Shown: positions 34,250 to 44,113 of the stretch, in pieces | Layout: each line of letters begins with the position of its first letter | Numbering within the stretch: the first letter of the stretch is position 1 | Source of the DNA: Nocardioides flavescens | GTDB taxonomy: Bacteria > Actinomycetota > Actinomycetes > Propionibacteriales > Nocardioidaceae | Direction of reading: 5' to 3' | DNA length: 64,000 nucleotides | Assembly: GCF_009823805.1 (NCBI RefSeq) | Contig: NZ_WUEK01000005.1 | Location: forward strand, 310,001 to 374,000 | The notes under the pieces: generated by a model | Database searches by the model: none | What the model was told of the DNA's origin: nothing | Seen by the model: the letters and a program-made list of their open reading frames with translations, nothing else | Program-made: the position numbers and the translations under genes

Positions 34250-37200
34250 ACGTTGCGACGGTAGGCGCCGCCGACCTCGAAGAAGGCCTCGGTGACCTGG
34301 CCGAGGGTGCAGACGCGGGCGGCGTCCATGAGCACGGCGAAGACGTTCTCGCCCGAGGTGGCGGCCTCCTTGAGCCGCGCGAGGGCCGCCGTGGCCTCGT
34401 CCCGGTGCGCGCGCTGGAAGGCGTGGACGCGGTCGAGCTGCGAGCGCTTCTCGGCGTCGGTGCCGCGGGCCAGCTCGACGTGGTCGGGGGTGCCGTCGCC
34501 CTCCCCGTCCGGACGGCGGAAGGTGTTGACGCCGATGATGGGCAGCGAGCCGTCGTGCTTGCGGTGCTCGTAGAGCATCGACTCGTCCTGGATGCGCCCG
34601 CGCTGGTATCCGGTCTCCATCGCCCCGAGCACGCCGCCGCGCTCGTTGATCGCGTCGAACTCGCGCAGCACGGCCTCCTCGACGAGGTCAGTGAGCTCGT
34701 CGATGACGAACGACCCCTGGAGCGGGTTCTCGTTCATCGCCAGGCCCCACTCGCGGTTGATGATCAGCTGGATCGCCAGCGCGCGGCGTACGGACTCGGT
34801 CGACGGGGTCGTGACCGCCTCGTCGTAGGCGTTGGTGTGCAGGCTGTTGGCGTTGTCGTAGATCGCGATGAGGGCCTGCAGCGTGGTGCGGATGTCGTTG
34901 AAGTCCATCTCCTGCGCGTGCAGGGACCGCCCGCTCGTCTGGACGTGGTACTTCAGCTTCTGGCTGCGCTCGCTCGCGCCGTAGCGCTCCTTCATGGCGA
35001 CCGCCCAGATCCGGCGGGCCACGCGGCCGATGACGGAGTACTCCGGGTCCATGCCGTTGGAGAAGAAGAACGACAAGTTCGGCGCGAAGTCGTCGATGTC
35101 CATGCCGCGGGCGAGGTAGGACTCGACGTAGGTGAAGCCGTTGGCCAGGGTGAAGGCGAGCTGGCTGATGGGGTTGGCCCCCGCCTCGGCGATGTGGTAG
35201 CCGGAGATCGAGACGGAGTAGAAGTTGCGGATCCCCTTCTCGATGAACCACTCCTGGATGTCGCCCATGCAGCGCAGCGAGAACTCCGTGGAGAACAGGC
35301 AGGTGTTCTGGCCCTGGTCCTCCTTGAGGATGTCGGCCTGCACGGTGCCGCGCACCCGCTGCAGCGCCTCGTCGGGGTCGACGCCGCGCTCGCGCGCCTG
35401 GTCGATGACGGTGTTGAGGAAGAACGCCAGGACGGTCGGCGCCGGGCCGTTGATCGTCATGCTCACGCTGGTGGTCGGCGCCAGCAGGTCGAAGCCGTCG
35501 TAGAGGACCTTCATGTCGTCCAACGTCGCGACGCTCACCCCCGACGTGCCGACCTTGCCGTAGACGTCCGGACGCTCGTCGGGGTCGCGGCCGTAGAGGG
35601 TCACGGAGTCGAACGCCGTGCTCAGCCGCTTGGCGTCGGTGTCGGCGCTCAGCAGCTTGAAGCGTCGGTTGGTGCGCGCCGGGTCGCCCTCGCCGGCGAA
35701 CATCCGCGCCGGGTCCTCGCCCTCGCGCTTGAGTGGGAAGACGCCGGCGGTGAAGGGGAAGTGCCCGGGCAGGTGCTCGCGGCGGAAGAAGCGCACGAGC
35801 TCGCCGTGGTCGGCGTACGTCGGGAGCGCGACGCGGGGCACGACCGTGCCGGAGAGCGACTCGCGGCCCGGGGTCTCGGCGACCTGCTGGCGCAGCGCGG
35901 GCCACGCCTCGAGCTGGTCGCGGGTCTCGCGGTCGAAGGTGTCCTGGGCCTTGGCGAGGAGGGCGGGCACGGCGCCCTGCTGGTCGCCGGGCAGCGCGGC
36001 GAGCTCGGCGCCGACGGCCTCGAGCCGCTGCACGCGCCGGGCCTGCTCGACGAGCTCCTCCGTGCGGGCGTGGTAGCCGCGGACGGTCTCGGTGATCTCG
36101 GCGAGGTAGCGCACCCGCTCGGCGGGCACGACCTGGCGGATGCGGCTCGAGTGCCGCACGTCGACGGCCGGCAGGGTGCCGGCCTCGAGCGGCAGTCCCT
36201 GCTCGGCCAGCAGCCCGCGCAGGTGCTGGTAGAGCGCGGTGACGCCGTCGTCGTGGAACGTCGCCGCGCTGGTGCCGAAGACCGGCATGTCCTCGGGTCG
36301 CTGGCCGAACGCCTCGCGGTTGCGCACGAGCTGGCGGCCGACGTCGCGCAGTGCGTCCTCCGCGCCGCGGCGCTCGAACTTGTTGATCGCGACGACGTCG
36401 GCGAAGTCGAGCATGTCGATCTTCTCGAGCTGGCTGGCCGCTCCGAACTCCGGCGTCATGACGTAGAGGCTGGTGTCGGCGTACGGCGTCACGGCGGCGT
36501 CGCCCTGCCCGATGCCGGGCGTCTCGATGACCACGAGGTCGAAGCCGGCCGCCTTCAGCACGGTGACGACGTCGCCGAGGTGGTCGGGCAGCTCGTGGGC
36601 GCCGCGGGTGGCGAGGCTGCGGAAGAAGACCCGGTCCCCGTCGAGGGAGTTCATCCGGATGCGGTCGCCGAGCAGGGCTCCGCCGCCGCGGCGGCGGGTG
36701 GGGTCGACGGCGACGACCGCGACGCGCAGCTTGTCCTGCTGGTCGACCCGCAGGCGGCGCACGAGCTCGTCGGTGAGGCTGGACTTGCCGGAGCCGCCGG
36801 TGCCGGTGATGCCGAGGACGGGCACGTGCCGCCGGCTCGCGGCGTCGCGCAGCGGGGCGAGGTCGAGGCGGCCGAGCTCGGCGCCGGTGATCGCGCGGGC
36901 GACCGCGACCCGGTCGCCGCTCACGACCGCGTCGGCGTCGACCGGGTGCTGCTCCCACAGGTCGACGTCGATGCTGCGCACGACGCTGTTGACCATGCCG
37001 GGCAGGCCGAGGCGCTGACCGTCCTCGGGGGAGAAGATCGTGACGCCCGAGGCGCGCAGGCGCTCGATCTCGTCGTGCACGATGACCCCGCCGCCACCAC
37101 CGACGACCTGCACGTGGTCGGCGCCGCGGGCGCGCAGGCTCTCGACGAGGTACTCGAAGTACTCGATGTGGCCGCCCTGGTAGGAACTGACGGCCACGCC

Positions 37201-37404
37201 CTGGACGTCCTCCTCGACGGCCGCGTCGACGACCTCCTGCACGCTGCGGTTGTGGCCGAGGTGGATCACCTCGCAGCCCTGCGCCATGAAGATGCGCCGC
37301 ATGATGTTGATCGAGGCGTCGTGACCGTCGAACAGGCTCGCGGCCGTCACGAGCCGGACCGGGTGCTGCGGGACGTGGAGCTGCGGGACGAGGGGTTCGC
37401 TCAC
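34246..37404 (-). CDS. icmF: Fused isobutyryl-CoA mutase (B12 domain, G-protein chaperone, mutase)
   Basis: 1052 residues, the usual length of IcmF. The N-terminal cobalamin domain has DGHDASINIM (His28 as axial ligand); the central MeaI-type GTPase has GITGTGGSGKSSL near 198-210 and VVIETPGIGQGDAAV; the C-terminal mutase barrel has FDLLAPTTSVSMTINGPAP and NFYSVSISGYHIAEAGANP. It interconverts isobutyryl-CoA and n-butyryl-CoA using adenosylcobalamin, with GTPase-assisted cofactor loading. An AAGGA ribosome site precedes the GTG. No cobalamin riboswitch was recognised upstream. Confidence 0.95.
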   Translation of the reverse strand: MSEPLVPQLHVPQHPVRLVTAASLFDGHDASINIMRRIFMAQGCEVIHLGHNRSVQEVVDAAVEEDVQGVAVSSYQGGHIEYFEYLVESLRARGADHVQVVGGGGGVIVHDEIERLRASGVTIFSPEDGQRLGLPGMVNSVVRSIDVDLWEQHPVDADAVVSGDRVAVARAITGAELGRLDLAPLRDAASRRHVPVLGITGTGGSGKSSLTDELVRRLRVDQQDKLRVAVVAVDPTRRRGGGALLGDRIRMNSLDGDRVFFRSLATRGAHELPDHLGDVVTVLKAAGFDLVVIETPGIGQGDAAVTPYADTSLYVMTPEFGAASQLEKIDMLDFADVVAINKFERRGAEDALRDVGRQLVRNREAFGQRPEDMPVFGTSAATFHDDGVTALYQHLRGLLAEQGLPLEAGTLPAVDVRHSSRIRQVVPAERVRYLAEITETVRGYHARTEELVEQARRVQRLEAVGAELAALPGDQQGAVPALLAKAQDTFDRETRDQLEAWPALRQQVAETPGRESLSGTVVPRVALPTYADHGELVRFFRREHLPGHFPFTAGVFPLKREGEDPARMFAGEGDPARTNRRFKLLSADTDAKRLSTAFDSVTLYGRDPDERPDVYGKVGTSGVSVATLDDMKVLYDGFDLLAPTTSVSMTINGPAPTVLAFFLNTVIDQARERGVDPDEALQRVRGTVQADILKEDQGQNTCLFSTEFSLRCMGDIQEWFIEKGIRNFYSVSISGYHIAEAGANPISQLAFTLANGFTYVESYLARGMDIDDFAPNLSFFFSNGMDPEYSVIGRVARRIWAVAMKERYGASERSQKLKYHVQTSGRSLHAQEMDFNDIRTTLQALIAIYDNANSLHTNAYDEAVTTPSTESVRRALAIQLIINREWGLAMNENPLQGSFVIDELTDLVEEAVLREFDAINERGGVLGAMETGYQRGRIQDESMLYEHRKHDGSLPIIGVNTFRRPDGEGDGTPDHVELARGTDAEKRSQLDRVHAFQRAHRDEATAALARLKEAATSGENVFAVLMDAARVCTLGQVTEAFFEVGGAYRRNV

Positions 37405-37549
37405 GGGAGTCCTTGGATGTGCGTTGGTTGGACGTCCTAGCAATTGTACGGCGCTATTCGACGGTAGGCGAGCGGCCACGGGTGGTCCCGAAGTTCACCT
37501 CCCTGGAACACGCGTGCCGGTCTCCGTAACAGAGCGAGACCGTGGGTAG
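37405..37549. other. icmF upstream region and truncation junction
   Basis: The region holds the presumed icmF promoter and, at its right end, an in-frame TAG immediately before coding-like sequence of the truncated gene. It marks where the upstream part of that gene was lost. Confidence 0.4.
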
Positions 37550-40282
37550 GCCATCGTCGACGCCAAGGACGGCAAGGGCAGCCAGAGCCAGGACAAGACG
37601 AACAACTACGTCATCGACAACAGCGACACCCTCAACCCGCTGGTCAACACCAAGATCTCGGGCGACCCGGCCCGCATGGGCGACCAGGAGAAGCTCGGTC
37701 TGGCGACGATGGCGGCGTTCTTCCGTCGCTACGTCGGCGGCGAGGGGGCCTTCGAGCCGTACATGACCGGTGAGCTCGGCGGTCAGAACGCCACCCGGGA
37801 GAACGCACCGGTCAACCACTCCTACGGTCGCCAGCTGGCGCTGGCCTGGAAGAGCGGCCAGACGGCGAAGCTGACCGCGAAGATCCCGGCGGCCGACCGC
37901 GACCTGAGCGACCTGAAGGCGCTCGCCTTCGACGCCGACGTCAACTTCTTCGACCAGCGCAACCCCGGCGCGGACAACCGCGGTGACAACACCAAGGACG
38001 TCACGTCTGCCGGCTGCACCACGGCCTCGCCGTGCTGGCCCAACGAGAAGCCGACGTCCTACGACCCGGCCTCGACCAGCCAGGACTTCCTCGTCGCCGT
38101 GCGCGACACCGCCGGCCACGAGGCCACCGTGCACGCCGGTGACCCCCGGTGGGGCAACGCGCTGCAGGTGTCGACCGGCACCAACACGCCCAACACCCAC
38201 ATCGTGCTCGAGCAGGTGCGGGTGCCGCTGAGCGAGTTCGCGGCCCAGGGCGTCGACACCTCCTCGCTCGCCGCGGTGGAGCTCCGCTTCGGCGAGGCGG
38301 GCACCCCGGCCTCGGGGTCGATCCAGCTCGCCGACCTCCGCTTCCAGGAGGCCGCGTCGGCCGCGCCGCTCGTGCTCTCCGACGGCACGGCGCCCGACCA
38401 GGGTGCGGGCTACGGCGCTCCGAAGACCGGGCCCGACCCGGCCGCCGAGCTCGCGGCGTACGACGTGACGCCGGGGGAGATGTCCCTCGTCGACACCGTC
38501 GGCACGCCGGGGGCCGCCACCACCTGGGTCGTCGACGACGACCGCGTGCAGTGCCCCGGGGCGTCGTTCACCTCGATCCAGAGGGCCGTCGACTTCGCGG
38601 CACCGTGGGACACCATCGTGGTCTGCGAGGGCACCTACCAGGAGCGGTCGACGCCGGTGAACCACGCCAGCAACCCCGTCGCGACGGGGGCGCTGAACGG
38701 CCTCACCATCACCAAGCCGCTCAAGATCAAGGGCGCCGGTGCCGACAAGGTGACGATCATGCCCGACCAGTCGCTCTCGACGCTGGCCGGAGCGACGCCG
38801 TACCTGCGTGACGGCGGCGGCAACGTCATCACCGTGTCGCGGCAGTCGCTCGGCTCGACCGACACCAACGAGATGTTCGTCGACATCTCCGGGGTGACCG
38901 TGACCGCCGGCCGCACCTACGCCGAGGCCGGGATCGCCTTCTTCGGCGCGGCCGGTCGGGTCTCGGACAGCGTGGTCGGCCCGATGAAGGTCGGCTCCAC
39001 GCCCGCCGAGCTCGCCGCGGCACCGCACGGCTGGGGCATCGTCAAGACCAGCCTCGTGCAGGGCTCCGGCCCCGGCACGGTCGAGAACGAGGTCACCGTC
39101 GCCGACAGCCTCGTCACCGGCTACCAGGCCGGCGGCATCCTGTTCGACGGTGCGAGCGGGGCCGACGGTGCGCCCTCGACCACGGCGCGCACCGGGACCC
39201 GCCAGCACGGCTACGTCACCGGCACCGTCGTGCGCGGCACGGCGGGCTCCCCGGTCCCGCAGACGGGCGTCGCCTGGACGAGCGGCACCGACGGGTTCCT
39301 GCGCGGCAGCCGGGTCACCGGCAACTCCGGCTACGGCGTGCGCCTCACCGACGCCCGCACCGAGGTCGCCGGCGCGCTGACCGCCTCGGGCAGCGTCCTC
39401 ACCGGCAACGGTGTGGCCGTCGCCAACCAGGACGCCGCCGGGACGGCGGTGCGCCGCGGTGCGCCGTACGTCGTGTCGGGGAGCTTCCTCGGCAGCGCCG
39501 ACGTCTCGGCACCCGACGCCGACGGCTCGCCCAGCGTGACGACGCCCGACCGGCGGGACACCGAGCCCGCCGGTGTGCCGACCGCGGTCGGCTCGGTGGC
39601 CGACGTCGCGCCCACGGTCGCGATCGTCGACCCGGTCGCGACGACCACGGTGTCGGTGGGCGACACGGTCCTCCCGGTCGTCCGGGCGAGCGACGACCAC
39701 GCGGTCCGGTCGGTGCGATTGCTGTTCGACGGCAAGGCGGTCGCGCTCGCGACCCTCGCGCCGTACGCCTTCACCTGGACGCCCAACGCGCCGTACGCCG
39801 GCACGAGCGTGAAGGTGCAGGCCGAGGTCACCGACTCCTCGGGCCGCACGACGGTCTCCGACTCGGTGACGATCTCGGTGAAGGCGCTGCCGACGGTGCC
39901 GGGCGACACCACCACGCCGACGCCGGGTGACACCACCACCCCGCCGGTCACGACGGTGCCGTCGGTGCCGACCGTCCTGCCGACCGTCGGCACCCTCCAG
40001 GTCGCGGGTGTCGAGCAGAAGCGCCGCCGCGGCACGGCGGTGCTGACGACCGAGGTCAACGGCGCGGGCACGGTCACGCTCAGCGGCACCAAGGTGCGCT
40101 CGCGCAGCGTCACGGTGGGCCCGGACCTCACGGCCACCGTGGTCGTGAAGCTCGACGCGAAGCACCGGGCCGCCCTGCGCAAGCGCGGCAAGGTGAAGGT
40201 GGTCGTCACCCTGACCTTCACCCCGACCGGCGGGACCGCGGTGAGCACCACCCAGAAGGTCACGCTGAGGCTGAAGCGGTGA
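37550..40282 (+). pseudogene. 5'-truncated large secreted beta-helix / Ig-like protein
   Basis: Protein-like sequence begins right after a TAG (AIVDAKDGKGSQSQDKTNN) and runs without start codon, ribosome site or signal peptide into an open frame whose first ATG is at 37676. The remainder has a jelly-roll-like region, a pectate-lyase-type beta-helix from ~residue 300 (FTSIQRAVDFAAPWDTIVVC), an Ig-like domain (VSVRLLFDGKAVAL-type, read as RSVRLLFDGKAVAL), a Thr/Pro linker and a C-terminal beta domain. The missing N-terminus probably carried the signal peptide and a further domain. It is unlikely to be exported as it stands. Confidence 0.65.
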
Positions 40283-40318
40283 TCCAGCGTTGACCATGGC
40301 CAGCTGATGGTCGGCTGA

Positions 40319-40357
40319 GCAGGTGGCGGGTGCCCGGTCCGGGTGCCCGCCACCTGT
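40319..40357 (+). terminator. GC-rich hairpin after the truncated gene
   Basis: AGGTGGCGGG pairs with CCCGCCACCT, with an inner CCC/GGG pairing, 37 bases after the stop codon. It is a likely terminator. Confidence 0.65.
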
Positions 40358-40377
40358 GCGTGGTGGTGGGGTCGGAC

Positions 40378-40462
40378 GGTAGTCACCGACGTTCGGTCGG
40401 TAGTCACCGACGTTCGAGGGGGGTGAGAGGGCTCTCAGGCCCCCGGAACGTCGGTGACTACC
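40378..40462. repeat. Long intergenic repeat, copy 1
   Basis: Two direct 17-mers GGTAGTCACCGACGTTC, a central GC-rich hairpin around TGAGAG/CTCTCA, then the 17-mer inverted (GAACGTCGGTGACTACC). It lies between the convergent truncated gene and the MarR gene. Confidence 0.9.
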
Positions 40463-40486
40463 GCCCGGGGTCGAGCGGTCCCAGCC

Positions 40487-40984
40487 TCAGTCGACGGTGT
40501 CGCCGGCGTCGCGACGGAGCAGACCGAGCAGCCGGGTGAGCTCGGCGAGCTCGGGAGCGGGCAGGCCGGGCTGCTCGAAGACGTCGGTGTTGAGGCCGTC
40601 GGTGGCCTTCTCGACGACCGCGCGGCCGTCGTCGGTGATGGCGGCGAGGACGACGCGGCGGTCGGTGTCGTGGCGCAGCCGCTCGACGTACCCCTGGCGC
40701 TCGAGACGCGCGACCGCGCTGGTGACGGTGGTGGGGTGCACCTGCAGCAGTGAGCCGAGCCGGGTCATCGGCATGGAGCCCGCGGAGGAGAACGACAGCA
40801 GCCGCAGCACCTCGTAGCGCGCGAACGACAGCTCGAGCGGCCGCAGGACGGCGTCGATGCGCTCCATGACGAGCTGCTGGACCCGCACCAGCGAGGTCAC
40901 CACGACCATCCCGTCGGCGGCGTCGGACCAGCCGTGGCGCACCCACTGGCGATGGGCCTCCCGGATCGGGTCGCGCTCGCTCAC
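40487..40984 (-). CDS. MarR-family transcriptional regulator
   Basis: 165 residues. The winged helix shows SFARYEVLRLLSFSSAGSM, LGSLLQVHPTTVTSAVARLE and the wing DTDRRVVLAAITDDGR. It is divergent from the MFS transporter gene 39 bp away, which suggests it represses that pump and itself. No ligand can be inferred. Confidence 0.85.
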   Translation of the reverse strand: MSERDPIREAHRQWVRHGWSDAADGMVVVTSLVRVQQLVMERIDAVLRPLELSFARYEVLRLLSFSSAGSMPMTRLGSLLQVHPTTVTSAVARLERQGYVERLRHDTDRRVVLAAITDDGRAVVEKATDGLNTDVFEQPGLPAPELAELTRLLGLLRRDAGDTVD

Positions 40985-41023
40985 GCCAGCATCGTAGGTG
41001 GCCCCGCTGGCAGGACGGCGGGA

Positions 41024-42391
41024 ATGGACCGGCGCTCACCGCGGTTGGGACGGGTCGTGCCCCTCGACGACTCGCGCCGCGTCTCTGTCCTGCTCGGCGT
41101 CCTGTTCGGCGTCGCCGGCATGGGGTCCTCCTCGGCGTCGGTGGCGCTGGCCCAGATCGGTGCGGAGTTCGACGTCGGGGTGGGGGTCGCGACGTGGACG
41201 ATCAGCCTCTACGTCCTGATGCTCGGCGTCACCACCGCGCTCCACGGGCGGATCTCCGACCTGGTCGGCATCCGGCTGCCGCTGCTCGTCGGCGTCACGC
41301 TGATGATCGGCGGGGCGCTGGTCGCGGCGGTCGCGCCGTCGTTCGGGGTGCTGCTGGTCGGTCGGTTCGTGCAGGGCGCGGGCGCCGCGGCGGTGCCGAC
41401 ACTGGGCGTGGCCATCGTCAGCGGGCGGTACGCCGGCGCGGTGCGCGACCTCGCCCTCGGCCGCCTCGCCGGCATGGCGGCGGCGGTCAGCTGCCTGGGG
41501 CCGCTGGTCGGTGGCCTGGTCGAGGCGGCGTTCGGCTGGCGGGCGGTGCTCGCGCTGCCGGTCCTGAGCCTGCTGATCGTGCCGTTCCTGTGGCGGGCGA
41601 TGACCCGCGAGGGCAGCGGCGACCGGCTCGACCTGCCCGGCGCCCTGCTGGTGACGGCCACCGCCGGCGGGCTCGTGCTGCTCGTGCAGTCGCCGTCGTC
41701 GGGTCCGGCCGTGGCCGTCGCCGGACTCGTGCTGCTCCTGCTCGGTGCGCCGCTCGTCGTGCGCCGCGTGGGGCGGCGGCCGAACGGGTTCCTGCCCCGC
41801 GACGTCATCCGCAACGGCACCGTCGTGCGCAGCTCACTCGCTGCGGCGGCGGTGCCGGCGGCGTGGTTCGCCCACCTGATCGCCGTACCCGCCGTGATGG
41901 TGCACCAGGGCTGGGAGCCTTGGCAGGTCGGCCTGCTGCTGGTGCCGAGCGCGGTGCTGGCGACCCTGATGCCGCGCTTCGCGGGTCGGCTGCTCCAGCG
42001 CCACGGCGGGGCCCGCTCGGTCGCGGTGGCGGCCGTCGCGGCCTCGACCGCACTGGTCGTGGCCGCCGTCGGCGCGGAAATCGTCGCCCCCGCGCTGCTC
42101 GTCGTCGCGGTCGCGCTGGTCACCGTCGCCTTCGGCCTCGGTCAGCCGGCGCTCAACACCTCGGTCGGCGCGGCGGTCCACGCCGACGTGCGCGGTGTCG
42201 CGCTCGGCATCGCGACGCTGACCTTCCTCGTCGGCGGCTCGGTCGGCTCCGCGCTGGTCGGCGGTCTCGGAAGTGCCGTCAGCATCCCGCTGAGCCTGAT
42301 CGTGCTCGCCGCACTGCCGCTGCTGGGCCTGTTCGCGCTGCTGCCCGAGCTGCGCCGCGGCGACGAGCGCGAGGTCGCCCCGACCGTCTGA
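41024..42391 (+). CDS. MFS efflux transporter (DHA2-like)
   Basis: 455 residues with 12-14 hydrophobic helices. The MFS A-motif-like loop appears as HGRISDLVGIRLPLLVGV, and GRFVQGAGAAAVPTLGVAI is the family's helix 4 motif. It probably exports drugs or metabolites using the proton gradient. The ATG after an AGGA-type site was chosen; the longer open frame upstream crosses the MarR promoter region. Confidence 0.85.
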   Translation: MDRRSPRLGRVVPLDDSRRVSVLLGVLFGVAGMGSSSASVALAQIGAEFDVGVGVATWTISLYVLMLGVTTALHGRISDLVGIRLPLLVGVTLMIGGALVAAVAPSFGVLLVGRFVQGAGAAAVPTLGVAIVSGRYAGAVRDLALGRLAGMAAAVSCLGPLVGGLVEAAFGWRAVLALPVLSLLIVPFLWRAMTREGSGDRLDLPGALLVTATAGGLVLLVQSPSSGPAVAVAGLVLLLLGAPLVVRRVGRRPNGFLPRDVIRNGTVVRSSLAAAAVPAAWFAHLIAVPAVMVHQGWEPWQVGLLLVPSAVLATLMPRFAGRLLQRHGGARSVAVAAVAASTALVVAAVGAEIVAPALLVVAVALVTVAFGLGQPALNTSVGAAVHADVRGVALGIATLTFLVGGSVGSALVGGLGSAVSIPLSLIVLAALPLLGLFALLPELRRGDEREVAPTV

Positions 42392-42435
42392 GCCCGCCGG
42401 GCGGTTGGCCCTCGCGACGTACCTTGGGAGCCACC

Positions 42436-43047
42436 ATGAGGTCCCAGCACCCCGTCGACGAGCCCGCCACCTGGGTCCGCGCGCTGGTGTGGATCACCGG
42501 GTTCACCGGCCTGCTGTGGGTCTCCGAGACCGTCGACACCCTCGACGACCACCGGCTCGACGCCTACGGCATCTCCCCGCGCGACGGCGAGGGGCTGCTC
42601 GGCATCGTGTTCGCGCCGCTGCTCCACGCGAACTTCGCCCACCTCGCCGCCAACACCGTGCCCGTGCTGGTGCTCGGCTTCCTGGTGCTGTTCTCCGGCA
42701 TCGGCCGCGGGCTCGCGGTGACCGCGGTGATCTGGGTCGTCGCCGGCGTCGGCGTCTGGCTGCTCGCGCCGTCCGGGACCATCCACCTCGGCGCCTCCAG
42801 CCTGGTCTTCGGCTGGCTGGTCTACCTGCTCGTGCGCGGCTTCTGGTCGCGGCGGGCCGGCGAGATCATCCTGGGCCTCACCCTCTTCTTCCTGTACGGC
42901 GGGCTGCTGCTCGGCGTCCTGCCCGGCCAGCCCGGCATCTCCTGGCAGGGCCACCTCTTCGGCGCCCTCGGCGGCCTCCTCGCCGCCTCGACCCTCAGCG
43001 AGCATGCCGTCGAGCGTCGGCGGGCGCACAGCGACCTGCGCTGGTAG
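42436..43047 (+). CDS. Rhomboid-family intramembrane serine protease
   Basis: 203 residues, six hydrophobic helices. The rhomboid signatures are HANFAHLAANT in helix 2, the catalytic serine in HLGASSLVFGW (GxS), and the catalytic histidine in WQGHLFGALGG. The catalytic Ser-His dyad is present, so it is likely active. It follows the MFS gene by 44 bp on the same strand. Its stop lies just before copy 2 of the long repeat. Confidence 0.87.
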   Translation: MRSQHPVDEPATWVRALVWITGFTGLLWVSETVDTLDDHRLDAYGISPRDGEGLLGIVFAPLLHANFAHLAANTVPVLVLGFLVLFSGIGRGLAVTAVIWVVAGVGVWLLAPSGTIHLGASSLVFGWLVYLLVRGFWSRRAGEIILGLTLFFLYGGLLLGVLPGQPGISWQGHLFGALGGLLAASTLSEHAVERRRAHSDLRW

Positions 43048-43063
43048 TCGGCGCACCGCCGGC

Positions 43064-43147
43064 GGTAGTCACCGACGTTCGGGCGGCACTCACCGACGTT
43101 CCGGGGCCTGAGAGGTGTCTCAGACCCCCGGAACGTCGGTGACTACC
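43064..43147. repeat. Long intergenic repeat, copy 2
   Basis: GGTAGTCACCGACGTTC, a second unit with changes (GGCACTCACCGACGTTC), the TGAGAGGTGTCTCA hairpin and the inverted 17-mer. It lies between the rhomboid gene and ohrR. Confidence 0.9.
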
Positions 43148-43172
43148 GCTCGCCCCGACCACTACCCGACAA

Positions 43173-43184
43173 GTTGTGCACAAC
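43173..43184. promoter_or_regulatory. Palindrome, candidate OhrR operator
   Basis: A perfect 12-base palindrome GTTGTGCACAAC lies ~30 bp before ohrR, followed by a second, imperfect one (GTTGCGTGCAAT). The position fits autoregulation by OhrR, but binding is inferred only. Confidence 0.45.
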
Positions 43185-43214
43185 CGAGTTGCGTGCAATG
43201 GTGGAGAGGTGCCG

Positions 43215-43652
43215 GTGACCGACGAGATGGTGTGCCTGGCGGTCCACTCGGCCGCGCGGGCGACGACCCAGGCCTACCGGGCGCTGCTGGCGCCGTGGGG
43301 GCTGACCTACACGCAGTACGTCGTGCTGGTGGTCCTGTGGACCGAGGGCGAGCGCACCGTCTCCGACCTGGGCGAGCGCCTGCAGCTCGACTCGGGCACC
43401 CTCTCGCCGCTGCTGCGGCGGATGGAGACCGCGGGGCTGCTCGTGCGCGAGCGTCGCGACCGTGACGAGCGGGTCGTCACCGTCGCCCTCACCGAGCGCG
43501 GACTGGAGCTCCGTCAGGAGCTGTCGTTCGTCCCGAGCCGCATCGCCGCCGCCACCGGGCTGCCCGACCAGGCCGCCGCCTACGCCCTGCTCGAGACCCT
43601 GCACCGGCTCGACCGCGAGATGCGCGCCGTCGCCGCCGACCCGCACCCCTGA
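43215..43652 (+). CDS. ohrR: Organic-hydroperoxide-sensing MarR-family repressor
   Basis: About 145 residues. The N-terminal EMVCLAVHSAARATTQAYR contains the conserved reactive cysteine of OhrR (Cys7 from this start), and GLTYTQYVVLVVLW, LQLDSGTLSPLLRRMETAG and RDERVVTVALTERG form the winged helix. Oxidation of the cysteine by organic peroxides releases DNA. The GTG with GGAG nine bases upstream was chosen; another GTG lies two codons earlier. It heads the ohr operon and follows a palindromic candidate operator. Confidence 0.9.
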   Translation: MTDEMVCLAVHSAARATTQAYRALLAPWGLTYTQYVVLVVLWTEGERTVSDLGERLQLDSGTLSPLLRRMETAGLLVRERRDRDERVVTVALTERGLELRQELSFVPSRIAAATGLPDQAAAYALLETLHRLDREMRAVAADPHP

Positions 43653-43690
43653 CCACACCACCCACCACCACCACCACTCAGGAGACACCC

Positions 43691-44113
43691 GTGGAGACGC
43701 TCTACACCGCCGAGGCCCTCGCGACCGGAGGCGGCCGCAACGGCCACGTCCGCACCAGCGAGGGCACCCTCGACCTCGACCTCGCGGTCCCGACCGCGAT
43801 GGGCGGCTCGGGCCAGGGTGCCAACCCCGAGCAGCTGTTCGCCGCCGGGTACGCCGCCTGCTTCCACTCCGCGCTCCAGGCCGTGGCCCGCGCGCAGAAG
43901 GTCGACCTCGGCGACTCCAGCGTCGGCGGCCAGGTCTCGATCGGCCCCAACGGCGAGGGCGGCTTCCAGCTCGCCGTGCGCCTCGAGGTCGTCGTCCCCG
44001 ACCTGCCCCACGACCAGGCGCAGGCCCTCGCCGACGCCGCCCACCAGGTGTGCCCCTACTCCAACGCGACCCGCGGCAACATCGAGGTCGTCGTCGAGGT
44101 CACCGATGACTGA
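43691..44113 (+). CDS. ohr: Organic hydroperoxide resistance thiol peroxidase
   Basis: 140 residues, standard Ohr/OsmC size. The catalytic cysteines are Cys57 in GYAACFHSAL and Cys121 in VCPYSNATRGN. It reduces organic hydroperoxides to alcohols, normally using lipoylated protein as reductant. AGGAG precedes the GTG. It follows ohrR by 38 bp on the same strand. Confidence 0.95.
   Translation: METLYTAEALATGGGRNGHVRTSEGTLDLDLAVPTAMGGSGQGANPEQLFAAGYAACFHSALQAVARAQKVDLGDSSVGGQVSIGPNGEGGFQLAVRLEVVVPDLPHDQAQALADAAHQVCPYSNATRGNIEVVVEVTDD

Noticed and set aside
34405..37440. A 1011-codon open frame on the plus strand opposite icmF
   Set aside because: It is the antisense of a well-conserved mutase; composition is Val/Asp/Arg-rich with no domain and no ribosome site, as expected for high-GC shadow frames.
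34246..37549. Cobalamin riboswitch ahead of icmF
   Set aside because: The 145 bases upstream show no B12-box-like sequence or multi-stem structure by eye.
37454..40297. A 947-codon minus-strand frame opposite the truncated beta-helix gene
   Set aside because: Arg/Gly/His-rich without motifs; the plus strand shows clear domain structure, so this is a shadow.
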